Shown here: positions 15,815 to 23,300 of the stretch, piece after piece
How positions within the stretch are numbered: the stretch's first letter is position 1
How the letters are laid out: each line of letters starts with the position of its first letter
NCBI RefSeq assembly: GCF_001403615.1
Contig: NZ_LN879456.1
Span: 868,001 to 932,000, forward strand
DNA from: Desnuesiella massiliensis
GTDB taxonomy: Bacteria; Bacillota; Clostridia; Clostridiales; Clostridiaceae
Direction of reading: 5' to 3'
DNA: 64,000 bases
The notes under the pieces: model-generated
Seen by the model: only the letters and a program-made list of their open reading frames with translations
What the model was told of the DNA's origin: nothing
Database searches by the model: none
Program-made: the position numbers and the translations under genes

Positions 15815-16924
15815 TTATTTTCCCAATATATAATGTATTGGATTTTTTAAATCTTCAAATTTTGATTCTCTTGGTACAGTAACTAAATTTAAACCAATAG
15901 AATCAAAACTTTTTATAACTTTTTCTATTTCATTAATTTTATAGCCTAAGCCTTTTATTTCATCAATAGCTTTATTTATATTTCTTTTTATACTAACTAT
16001 CTTTAAAAATTTAAGCATTAGTACTTTACTATTTTCTTTAATCTTCTTACTAGAACAAATTATTTTTTTAGCATCATTATACTTATAAAAATCACCTTTA
16101 CCAAATATCTTTTTAAAATAGAATTGAAAAATATAGCAATAAATATCTTCTCGAAAAAAGTTACTCGGTCTCATATTTTTGATACTAAAAGTTTTTTTTA
16201 AACTGTACAACTTACTTTGTTTACACTGAATTTCAAACCGAATAATTCCTTTTGCCTTATTAATATCTCTATTTTTAATATTTTTTTTAGTCATTTCATT
16301 ATATTTAAGATATACATTAATTCTTACTGATTTATTCCACAAGTAAATTGAATCTTTAGGCGATACTAATTTCTTTTGAGTTTTATCATAACTTTTATAC
16401 TCTTCTAATTTATTTATTTGCGCAGCACGCTTAAATATTCTCATTACATTTTTAGCATATTCCTGATTATAAAAGTTGTAATTAAAACTATAATCAACTC
16501 TTGAAAGCGAAAATTCTTCAAATGTAGGAAAATAATCACTAATACTAAATAATTTTTTATTAAATTTTAATTCAAACTGCTTCATATCACTCTTACTTGT
16601 TAATTCAATATAATTGTCTTTATCTATTAATTTTTGAGGATTCAGTATAAGATGTAATCCATAATATATAGTCTTATTTTTATTGTAATTTACAAACAAA
16701 ATTGTTATACCAATATCACTAAAAGCTTCACAAACAAAACATTTATAATTACAGCTAAAAGTTGCAAATTCTACTTCCTTTAGTATTTTATTATTTCTCC
16801 TATTATCTTTTAAATTATAAAAGCTTTTTCCATGACTTCGACAATATTCCAAAGATGCATTAAATATATTAGTATACATCTCAAAATCAGTACGATATGT
16901 TAATTCTAATGTATGTATATACAT
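15815..16924 (-). CDS. Replication-initiator-like protein (Rep_trans/phage-CRI-like)
   Basis: 369 aa, AGGAGG before the ATG. Blocks FSLSRVDYSFNYN (about residues 140-152), SVRINVYLKYNEM and KGIIRFEIQCKQSKL follow the order R-x-D, lysine/tyrosine-rich strand, LRFE-x-Q seen in rolling-circle initiators of plasmids and filamentous phages (Rep_trans, Phage_CRI). The catalytic tyrosine cannot be assigned with certainty. With the two minus-strand genes above it, it forms the presumed replication block of the element. Identification is by motif resemblance only. Confidence 0.5.
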   Translation of the reverse strand: MYIHTLELTYRTDFEMYTNIFNASLEYCRSHGKSFYNLKDNRRNNKILKEVEFATFSCNYKCFVCEAFSDIGITILFVNYNKNKTIYYGLHLILNPQKLIDKDNYIELTSKSDMKQFELKFNKKLFSISDYFPTFEEFSLSRVDYSFNYNFYNQEYAKNVMRIFKRAAQINKLEEYKSYDKTQKKLVSPKDSIYLWNKSVRINVYLKYNEMTKKNIKNRDINKAKGIIRFEIQCKQSKLYSLKKTFSIKNMRPSNFFREDIYCYIFQFYFKKIFGKGDFYKYNDAKKIICSSKKIKENSKVLMLKFLKIVSIKRNINKAIDEIKGLGYKINEIEKVIKSFDSIGLNLVTVPRESKFEDLKNPIHYILGK

Positions 16925-17108
16925 AATAGACCTCCTTAATTATAAAAATAATTACGCATTTTCTGTAATAAAATATAAATTAAAATCAGACAAATAGAAT
17001 AGGAAATACCTGCTATTTACAAAAACTTTAAATAGTTTATATAAATATAATTAAATGATATTTATATAAATGTATGGAGCGCTGTATTTTTTTACACACA
17101 AAAAAATA

Positions 17109-17133
17109 CAAGATTAATAAAATAATCTTGTAC
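17109..17133 (-). terminator. Terminator after the small frame-interrupted gene
   Basis: ACAAGATTA / TAATCTTGT stem followed on the minus strand by ATTTTTTTG. The remaining 16925-17108 is A/T-rich, with a short AGCGCT palindrome near 17077, and holds no gene. A replication origin could be here, but no iterons are visible. Confidence 0.75.
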
Positions 17134-17161
17134 TCATTTATATTATATTAAATTCAAGTCA

Positions 17162-17496
17162 CTATTTATATTTTGAACAAAACTCATGTATGGCCATAGA
17201 AATTAATTCATCTCGGTTAAGTATTACATACTTACTATTTAATTCTTTTATCTCTTTAATTGCGCTTTCTCGTATTTTTAATATATCAGTATCAATAATA
17301 GTATTTTTAAATTCTAAAAAATTATCCTCTTTAAAATCCTTAATTTTATTATAATATTCTTTTGAAGCTTGAAAAATATCTTCTAATTTTTCAATATTTT
17401 TGTCCTCTTTTATAGAACCACTTTTTCGCCCCCTATTACTTTTAGGTTTTGTCTCTTCACAATATATGTCATTTTTTTATTCTCATCTTTATCCAT
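17162..17496 (-). pseudogene. Small basic protein gene interrupted at an A7 run (needs -1 shift)
   Basis: AGGGG precedes ATG 17496. The zero frame reads MDKDENKK, passes a run of seven A (complement of 17472-17478) and soon stops. One base back, a frame is open to TAG 17162 and gives a 111-aa product: NDIYCEETKPKSNRGRKSGS..., a coiled-coil-like middle and a C-terminal helix pair NRDELISMAIHEFCSKYK. The basic N-terminus plus helical tail suits a small DNA-binding or plasmid copy-control-like protein. Either a frameshift mutation, an assembly homopolymer error, or slippage at A7. It sits between the 634-aa gene and the Rep-like gene on the same strand. Confidence 0.5.
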
Positions 17497-17530
17497 AATT
17501 CTATCCCCTTTGATTTCAAAATAATACCTT

Positions 17531-17544
17531 TTCCATATGGAAAT
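17531..17544. promoter_or_regulatory. Palindrome TTTCCATATGGAAA upstream of the small gene
   Basis: A 14-bp palindrome about 35 bp before the ATG at 17496. Related TTTTCC blocks recur nearby (about 17550 and 17610). A possible operator; no binding protein is identified. Confidence 0.4.
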
Positions 17545-17625
17545 ATACTTTTCCACAAATATTCTTACTGGAATCCCCTACAAATGTTGAAAACTCAAGA
17601 TTCCTATAGAATTTTTCCATAAAAA

Positions 17626-19530
17626 TTAGATTTCCACATGTTCTTTTAAGAACTTTTCTATCTTACTTATACGCAATACTAATACATCTACATTATTTTT
17701 CTTAGTATGTAAAGTGACTCTCGGAGTTTTGCGGTTTTTTTCTGTTCTTCTCATTATTGCAATATGATTTTCTATTAAATAATCTGCAATATCATCGAAT
17801 TTAATATCGCTATCTTTTACAAAGTCAATTTTATTTATAAAATTTTTTTCTAAGAATATTAGTCTATCAGTAGTATTATTATTAATATTATCATCAATTG
17901 CATAATTAACTATTTTAAATTCATCATCATAGAATCCAATATAATTTTCATCTGGTGGCTCAAGCATTCTCTCTATAAGCAATGACTTACCTTCATTATA
18001 ATCTTTTATAATAAAATTTAAAATATCTCTAACCATACTCTCTATAAAATCTGGTTTATTAATACCATTCAGATTTATGGTGTCATTATAATTACAAAGC
18101 AACCACTTCTGAAATAACGCTAATTTCTCTTTTTTACTCTCTCTCTCAATTGCTTTAATATATTCTCCAAACTCTAAATATATATCAAAACCTAACATAA
18201 GTATAGAAACTTTACTAATTGCATCTAAAGAAACTTTCTCTTTTTCCTCTTTATTATCAATTGTCTTTCTATATGAAATAAATCTATCATATAATGACCT
18301 TTTTATAGAAAGAGATTCTTCACTTAAATATTCAGCTATTATTAATAGTAAATTTATGTAGTCTATTTTATTTACATATTTTTCAGAGCTAATTTCACTT
18401 TCGTTAAGACTAATACTAAAATAAATTGGATTATTTATTTTAGCACTTGAAAATACTGCAATATTTGATTTAATATCAAAAGAATTTTTTTTATTATATT
18501 TATTTCTATCTACATATTTGCTAAATAAATCTTTTTGTATAATTTCTATTTTCTCAGCTTTATTTTCATCAAATAAATCTAAAACTAATACGTTGCTATT
18601 AAATTTATTTGTATCAAAATTAATTACCTCTTTATCTATTTCTTTTATTATTATATTCGTCTCATATATATTATCAAAATCAAATTCAGCATTATTAAAT
18701 GGATTGCCTAGAAAATATTTTATTAAATTAATTCCATCAGCGTACTTATTTCCTTGCATTAATAAAATAAAATGAGATTCTATTTTAAGCTCAGTCAAAA
18801 TATTATTTAAAAATGATACCATTAAAAATGAAATCAGACATGCATTTTGATTAATATTAATATCTATTTTATTATATATCTCTCTAAGATATTCTTTATT
18901 AATCCTTTTCTGTTTAATCCAGTTTCCAGGTATAGATACTTTTTCTTTTTTATAATTCTGAAATTTTTTAGAAGTAACTATTTTAAATATATCATTATAC
19001 ATTCCTATATTCTCATTTATTTCATTTTTAATATAATCTTGTACTGCTGACATTAACAATTTATATTCTTTTTCAACTACTAATTTATGAACTCTTAGAT
19101 AATTATCAATCCATACTTTATTTTTTGTTTTTTCTTTTTCTATAAGTACATCAATTATTTTATTTGATTCTATAATATAAAATCTAATGATATATAAATG
19201 TCTTTGTTCTTTACTATTCTCTTTTTCAATTACGATTTCATCTATAGGCAACACTATATATTTTAATTTATCTTCTTTAGTATCTTTTTTGGAAATAATC
19301 ATTTCTAATCCATACTTTACTAAATAATTGTTCATTTTAGTAATTTTTTTCTCTATTTTTTCTAGCTTCTTTTTCATTTCACTATTCTTATAAGAATTAA
19401 CCTTTATAGGCAACTCACTATTATCACTTAATTCTAAAAAAATATCATATATATTTTTTTTAACTTTACTTTTTATAATAAATTTATCGTTATCAGATAG
19501 TTCTTCACACAGAAAATCGTTTCTCTCCAT
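17626..19530 (-). CDS. Large protein of unknown function, first gene of the element's replication-like block
   Basis: 634 aa, Lys/Glu/Asn-rich, no signal peptide. I do not recognise a family. An N-terminal charged coiled region (about 45-75) is followed by a middle part (about 220-350) that reads like a degenerate P-loop/primase-helicase module: NACLISFLMVSFLNNIL, then FILLMQGNKYADGINLIKYFLG where a Walker A loop would be expected, then VLVLDLFDENK in a Walker-B-like place. The canonical GKT is absent. The C-terminus ends TPRVTLHTKKNNVDVLVLRISKIEKFL. It is transcribed divergently from the integrase. A replication or helicase-like role is inference; an inactive ATPase or a defence protein are alternatives. 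Confidence 0.6.
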   Translation of the reverse strand: MERNDFLCEELSDNDKFIIKSKVKKNIYDIFLELSDNSELPIKVNSYKNSEMKKKLEKIEKKITKMNNYLVKYGLEMIISKKDTKEDKLKYIVLPIDEIVIEKENSKEQRHLYIIRFYIIESNKIIDVLIEKEKTKNKVWIDNYLRVHKLVVEKEYKLLMSAVQDYIKNEINENIGMYNDIFKIVTSKKFQNYKKEKVSIPGNWIKQKRINKEYLREIYNKIDININQNACLISFLMVSFLNNILTELKIESHFILLMQGNKYADGINLIKYFLGNPFNNAEFDFDNIYETNIIIKEIDKEVINFDTNKFNSNVLVLDLFDENKAEKIEIIQKDLFSKYVDRNKYNKKNSFDIKSNIAVFSSAKINNPIYFSISLNESEISSEKYVNKIDYINLLLIIAEYLSEESLSIKRSLYDRFISYRKTIDNKEEKEKVSLDAISKVSILMLGFDIYLEFGEYIKAIERESKKEKLALFQKWLLCNYNDTINLNGINKPDFIESMVRDILNFIIKDYNEGKSLLIERMLEPPDENYIGFYDDEFKIVNYAIDDNINNNTTDRLIFLEKNFINKIDFVKDSDIKFDDIADYLIENHIAIMRRTEKNRKTPRVTLHTKKNNVDVLVLRISKIEKFLKEHVEI

Positions 19531-19852
19531 TTTTGTTTGTACATTGGTAATTTACAAGTACAAATTTCACCTCTTTTCTAAATTTCAACAAAAGTTACCT
19601 TAAATAGGTAATTAATTATATTATGCACTCGCCTACTATATTTTTCAACAGATTTTAAAAATTTAGTTTCACTGTAACAAAAAAGTAATAGAAAATTATT
19701 ATAAATTATTCTTATAATTCATCGATAAAAAATGAATTTATATGATTTATAAATATATATTATAGTCATGTAATTAATTTGAACAAAGGATTAATTGTAA
19801 ATATGCACCTCAATTTGAATATAGCTTAAACTTCAAAATTATTACTTTTAAA
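19531..19852. promoter_or_regulatory. Divergent intergenic region between the 634-aa gene and the integrase
   Basis: A/T-rich stretch with TTTACAAGTACAAATTTCACC and several TATAAT-like hexamers. It should hold the promoter of the 634-aa gene, but no single hexamer pair stands out. No gene seen. Confidence 0.4.
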
Positions 19853-19876
19853 GCAGGAAAACTCCTGCTTTTTTAT
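19852..19876 (+). terminator. Terminator-like hairpin just upstream of the integrase
   Basis: AAGCAGG-AAAA-CTCCTGCTT followed by TTTTATTTT, 35 bp before the integrase start. It may insulate or attenuate integrase expression. Confidence 0.75.
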
Positions 19877-19909
19877 TTTACAATCTAATAAATTTTAGGA
19901 GGAATTATT

Positions 19910-21061
19910 ATGCAAGGAACACTTAGAAAAAGAGGTCAAAAATGGTATGTAATAGTTGATTTAAAAGGTTCAGACGGTAAACGTAAGCAAAAATGGATTA
20001 ATACTAAATGTGAGAAAAAGACTGATGCCGAAAAAGCTCTAAGGGCTATATTGACCGAAATTGATAAAAATACATTCATTGATACAAAAAAGATTTATTT
20101 TATTGATTTTATAAAAGATTGGCTAGATAATGTAATAATAAATAAAGTAGAAAGAACTACTTGGGATAGCTATGAAATAAATATAAATAGACACATTATC
20201 CCATTTTTCAAAGCAAATTACAAAGACCTGTTGCTAAAAGATGTACAACCTATTCATTTGCAAAAATATTATAACTCAAAATATAAAGGTAATAATTTTA
20301 AAAAAGACGGTTTGTCCGCAAATTCACTAACTAAGCATCATGCAAATATAAAGAGTGCTTTTGATTATGCTTTAAGAAACAATCTAATTTCTTATAACCC
20401 TGCTGATAGAGTAGAGCTACCTAAAAAAGAAAAATTTAGTACAACCTATTATACAGTAGAACAAATTGAAAAATTGCTTGAAGCATGTAAAGGCACAGAT
20501 ATTGAAGCAGCTGTATTTATTACTGCTCGATATGGTTTAAGGAGAGGTGAAATATGTGGCCTAAAGTGGGCTGCTATTAACTTTGATGAAGGCACTCTCA
20601 CAATTCAAGAAACAAGGGTACGTATAGGAAAAGAGACCATCGTTAAAAAACCAAAAAGTGAAAGTAGCTTAAGAACATTGCCACTAATCCCTGAGGTAGA
20701 AGATTATCTTAAAAAACTTCAAGAGGAACAAGAAAAGAACAAGAAAGCCTTAGGAGATAACTATAATGATTTAGGATATGTTTGTTGTTGGGATGACGGA
20801 ACACCTCTTAGAACTGATTTTCTAAATCATAAATTCAGTAAAATTCTTAAAAATAACAACTTTCCACATATTAGATTTCATGACCTTCGCCACAGCACAG
20901 CTTCATATCTTATTAAAAATGGAGTAGATTTAAAAAATATACAATCATGGCTTGGTCATGCTGACTTTAGCACAACAGCTGATATTTATTCTCATATTGA
21001 TATGGATATGAAGCAAAAAACCGCTAAGAAAATAAATGACATATTCTCTAAAAATAGCTAA
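19910..21061 (+). CDS. int: Tyrosine recombinase, integrase of the element
   Basis: 383 aa, AGGAGG upstream. Arm-binding N-terminal domain (RKRGQKWYVIVDLKGSDGKRKQKWI), SAM-like core-binding domain (about 65-165), and catalytic domain with ARYGLRRGEICGL, HDLRHSTASYL, GH in WLGHADF and the nucleophilic tyrosine in TADIYSHID (about residue 360). The full catalytic set R-H-R-H-Y can be followed, so it looks active. It lies next to the tRNA-Pro into which the element is inserted, the usual arrangement for Tn916/phage-type integrases. No excisionase gene was recognised. Confidence 0.95.
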   Translation: MQGTLRKRGQKWYVIVDLKGSDGKRKQKWINTKCEKKTDAEKALRAILTEIDKNTFIDTKKIYFIDFIKDWLDNVIINKVERTTWDSYEININRHIIPFFKANYKDLLLKDVQPIHLQKYYNSKYKGNNFKKDGLSANSLTKHHANIKSAFDYALRNNLISYNPADRVELPKKEKFSTTYYTVEQIEKLLEACKGTDIEAAVFITARYGLRRGEICGLKWAAINFDEGTLTIQETRVRIGKETIVKKPKSESSLRTLPLIPEVEDYLKKLQEEQEKNKKALGDNYNDLGYVCCWDDGTPLRTDFLNHKFSKILKNNNFPHIRFHDLRHSTASYLIKNGVDLKNIQSWLGHADFSTTADIYSHIDMDMKQKTAKKINDIFSKNS

Positions 21062-21150
21062 AATAAATCTCTAAGTAAATTTACGGTAAATTCCAATTAG
21101 TTCTATGATTTATCCATTTTGAAAATTATTTATTTTGCTTTCTTAATCAA

Positions 21151-21171
21151 TGTTAGCAAAATGTTAGCAAA
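21151..21171 (+). repeat. Arm-type repeat near attR
   Basis: The same tandem TGTTAGC... repeat as at 11488-11508, in the same orientation, inside the right end of the element. Confidence 0.65.
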
Positions 21172-21238
21172 ATGAGATTTATGAAAATTTACAAAAAATA
21201 ATTAAAGCCTGTAAACACTGATGTTTACAGGCTTTTTA

Positions 21239-21313
21239 TGGTCTGGGTAACAGGATTTGAACCTGCGACCTCTAGAACCCCATTCTAGCGCGCTACCATC
21301 TGCGCCATACCCG
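21239..21313 (-). tRNA. tRNA-Pro (anticodon GGG), copy carrying attR
   Basis: The minus-strand cloverleaf can be drawn: anticodon stem CTAGA/TCTAG with loop ATGGGGT (GGG, decoding CCC), T-arm AGGTTCAAATCCT, encoded CCA. The acceptor 5' strand is CCGGGTA but the 3' strand is TACCCAG, leaving a C-A mismatch at position 2:71. The other full copy (36203-36277) has CTGGGTA and pairs perfectly. This may lower function of this copy. Confidence 0.9.
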
Positions 21314-21330
21314 GATAATTTTCAAGGTGA

Positions 21331-21368
21331 CCACTAGAGTTTTTGCAATAAAAACCACTAGAATCATG
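21331..21368 (+). repeat. Inner repeat at the left end of the second island
   Basis: CCACTAGA at 21331 and AACCACTAGAATCATG at 21353-21368. A nearly identical AACCACTAGAACCATG occurs at 36107-36122 next to the other tRNA-Pro. Possible arm sites of the decayed island. Confidence 0.45.
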
Positions 21369-21548
21369 CCTGATAAAGGCAATTATAACACAGAATAAGC
21401 GCTAGTTAAACTGATATTTTAAAAGAAATTTGATTTTACAATTGCTTTAGCTGTAATATATAAATATAGGATATAAATTCTTTAAATTTAGTATCTAGAC
21501 ATATATTTATTAAGAAACATGGTAATACTAGGAAAGGAAGAGTGAGAT

Positions 21549-21959
21549 ATGAAAAAGGGTAATGGGGTTACTCGTAAGTATGCTGAAAAGGTATTGCTGG
21601 AAATACCTAAGATAGCCGATAGTATTAACAAAGATGCCAAACATTTTCAACTTATAACTAAAATTGCTGTATACGGTAGTTATATTTCTACTAATAAAGA
21701 AATTTTGGGTGACTTGGATTTAGCAGTAGAGGTTAAAAACAAGTATGAAGAGAATGAACATTCATCGAAGTTGTTTCAATTGATTAACTCTTTTAATTCA
21801 GGTTCATATATAGAGCGTTTGTTCAAGGCTAATGACTATGTATATAAGTGCCTAGTAAATGGAAAGAAATGTTTACATATAAACCCCTATAATGTTTTAG
21901 AAATATCAGGTCTTTCAGAGGACATAGACTATAAAATTATTTACGATTTTGATAATTAA
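21549..21959 (+). CDS. Orphan MNT-type nucleotidyltransferase
   Basis: 136 aa, GGAAGAG upstream. Minimal nucleotidyltransferase pattern: VYGSYIS, then GDLDLAVEV (the G-S and D-x-D residues, residues about 41-62) that bind nucleotide and metals. Such domains usually pair with a HEPN toxin partner as MNT antitoxins, but no HEPN gene adjoins this one; the flanks are the tRNA and 400 bp without genes. The ~40-residue C-terminal part (KCLHINPYNVLEISGLSEDI) is not recognised. May be a leftover antitoxin or an unrelated transferase. Confidence 0.6.
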   Translation: MKKGNGVTRKYAEKVLLEIPKIADSINKDAKHFQLITKIAVYGSYISTNKEILGDLDLAVEVKNKYEENEHSSKLFQLINSFNSGSYIERLFKANDYVYKCLVNGKKCLHINPYNVLEISGLSEDIDYKIIYDFDN

Positions 21960-22290
21960 AGAAGTAATCTAAAATTTCTACATTAATATATATCAAATTT
22001 AAATCAAGGGGTAGCCATTCCATCGCCCCTTAATCGCATCATGGATTTTTTCTTTAAATAAAAAAATAGCCCACTAAGGGCAAAATCAGTCAACTTACTT
22101 CCATAGTATTTCTAGGTGCATATAATATTATGTAGCACTTTTATTATTGATAAATATAATAATATTAGGTTTCTGTATAACCTATCCCAAAATCACTTTA
22201 TATTCTATTAGCGCTTATAATTAAACCCTAGGGTAGTATCTAGGGTTTAATTGCATTTATTTTTGTTTATGTAGCACTTTAAAGCAAATA
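21960..22290. other. Gene-free stretch with repeats
   Basis: Holds a perfect inverted repeat TTAAACCCTA / TAGGGTTTAA (22221-22230 and 22241-22250), a 14-bp direct repeat TTATGTAGCACTTT near 22129 and 22267, and an AAGGGG/CCCCTT hairpin near 22007-22030. No open frame with a ribosome site. Could be the remains of a small non-autonomous element. Confidence 0.45.
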
Positions 22291-22333
22291 AAAAAGAAGG
22301 TAGCCTAAGGATTTATCTAAGCTACCTTTTAAA
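22291..22333 (-). terminator. Terminator of the phospholipase-like gene
   Basis: AAGGTAGCCT / AAGCTACCTT-type arms around GGATTTATCT, followed by A/T-rich sequence on both sides, about 35 bp after the gene's stop. Confidence 0.65.
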
Positions 22334-22365
22334 AAGAATGTGCAGTAGTTTGGTACTGAAAATGC

Positions 22366-23028
22366 TTATTCTGTAAAACTTGGTAATCTACTTACGACAA
22401 AATTAGCAGCATCATCTATAAATTTCATAGTGCTCTCGACTGTTACAATTTTGTTTGAAGATACATCTGGACGTTTCTTACCTTTATACCAATGATTTAG
22501 AATATTATCTTTATGTTTTCTTACTTCTTCAGCAAAAATAATATTATCTAGGCTTACTTCTTCAGCTTTTTTAAGGTACTTCCAAAAATCCTTTTTATTC
22601 TCAAATGTCAGCGCCAATTCTATTTCTACTTTTTCGCTTTCCTGATGATATAGTCCGCCATACCCTTTTGAAATTTCGTCTTGGTACTTTTGTTTAAAGG
22701 GTAACCATACAGTTATGTTATTGTAAATATCAGATAAAATATGGGTACAATAGCCAAGTACAAAATCATAGTTTTCAGAGTTTTTATTTTTACGGATAAA
22801 ATTTGATACATTTTCAACCCATTCATCATTATTGGTGATTGCTCCCCAACTTTCTTCTCCCACGCATAAATGCGATGCTTTTTTATAATTTGATATGTAA
22901 TTTGATCTATTATGTACAGCATCCGGAGCTACCACACCTAAATAAAATTGCGATAAGTCCTTAATTTTTACAGGGGCAATTTGATGTATTTTCTCTGCTA
23001 TACATAAATGTGTCATCTGAAATGGCAT
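22366..23028 (-). CDS. Zinc-dependent phospholipase C-like protein
   Basis: 220 aa, AGGGTGAGG before the ATG. Its start PFQMTHLCIAEKI, the conserved FYLGVVAPDAVHNRSNY and FVLGYCTHILSDIYNN blocks (metal-binding His/Asp) match the zinc-dependent phospholipase C / HD-like hydrolase family PF00882. There is no signal peptide, so it acts inside the cell, unlike secreted alpha-toxin. Substrate unknown. It stands alone with its own terminator. Confidence 0.8.
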   Translation of the reverse strand: MPFQMTHLCIAEKIHQIAPVKIKDLSQFYLGVVAPDAVHNRSNYISNYKKASHLCVGEESWGAITNNDEWVENVSNFIRKNKNSENYDFVLGYCTHILSDIYNNITVWLPFKQKYQDEISKGYGGLYHQESEKVEIELALTFENKKDFWKYLKKAEEVSLDNIIFAEEVRKHKDNILNHWYKGKKRPDVSSNKIVTVESTMKFIDDAANFVVSRLPSFTE

Positions 23029-23107
23029 ATTACCTCACCCTTCCTATTATCCATAATATAAATTATCAGTACTTCGTCATATGTTACTTATTATTTCTAT
23101 AAAATCT

Positions 23108-23144
23108 ATTCAACACTTTCAGTAAAAATCCTCTTAAAAAATAG
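23108..23144 (+). repeat. Dispersed ~36-bp repeat, copy 2
   Basis: ATTCAACACTTTCAGTAAAA then ATCCTCTTAAAAAATAG, related to 8991-9026 and 35519-35552. Upstream of the phospholipase-like gene. Confidence 0.5.
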
Positions 23145-23248
23145 TAATGCTGATTAAAAGCATGCAATATTGCCTATAATTATAGTTACATTATCTCTCA
23201 AGAACATTCTACAAATCGAGTAGGAGGTAGATAATTATTTTATCTACC

Positions 23249-23292
23249 GACCTCTCACACCACCGTACGTACCGTTCGGTATACGGCGGTTC
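23249..23292 (-). ncRNA. Group II intron domain V
   Basis: GAACCGCCGTATAC...GTACGTACGGTGGT hairpin with the CGC catalytic triad near its base, followed by the domain VI stem. Confidence 0.85.
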
Positions 23293-23300
23293 AACAAGAA

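Larger units (their letters stand above)
11315..21285. mobile_element. ~10-kb integrative element in tRNA-Pro
   Basis: Ends are the 47-bp direct repeats (11315-11361 and 21239-21285). Arm-type double repeats sit inside both ends. A tyrosine integrase lies next to the intact tRNA. Contents: membrane protein, RadC-like, DUF960-like, XRE repressor with divergent operator, zinc-ribbon protein, three tiny ORFs, Rep-like protein, a small frame-interrupted gene and a 634-aa protein. No capsid, terminase, relaxase or conjugation gene is seen, so it is a satellite/IME-type element or a plasmid-like island that probably depends on a helper for transfer. Confidence 0.85.

Noticed and set aside
17472..17478. 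Classical programmed -1 frameshift heptamer
   Set aside because: In the zero frame the run reads AAT AAA AAA ATG, so the X-XXY-YYZ phase has T at the first place. No strong downstream pseudoknot is obvious; only slippage or error remain open.
18518..18775. Plus-strand frames inside the 634-aa gene (18518 and 18847)
   Set aside because: Hydrophobic shadow frames opposite an Asn/Lys/Ile-rich gene; no ribosome sites.
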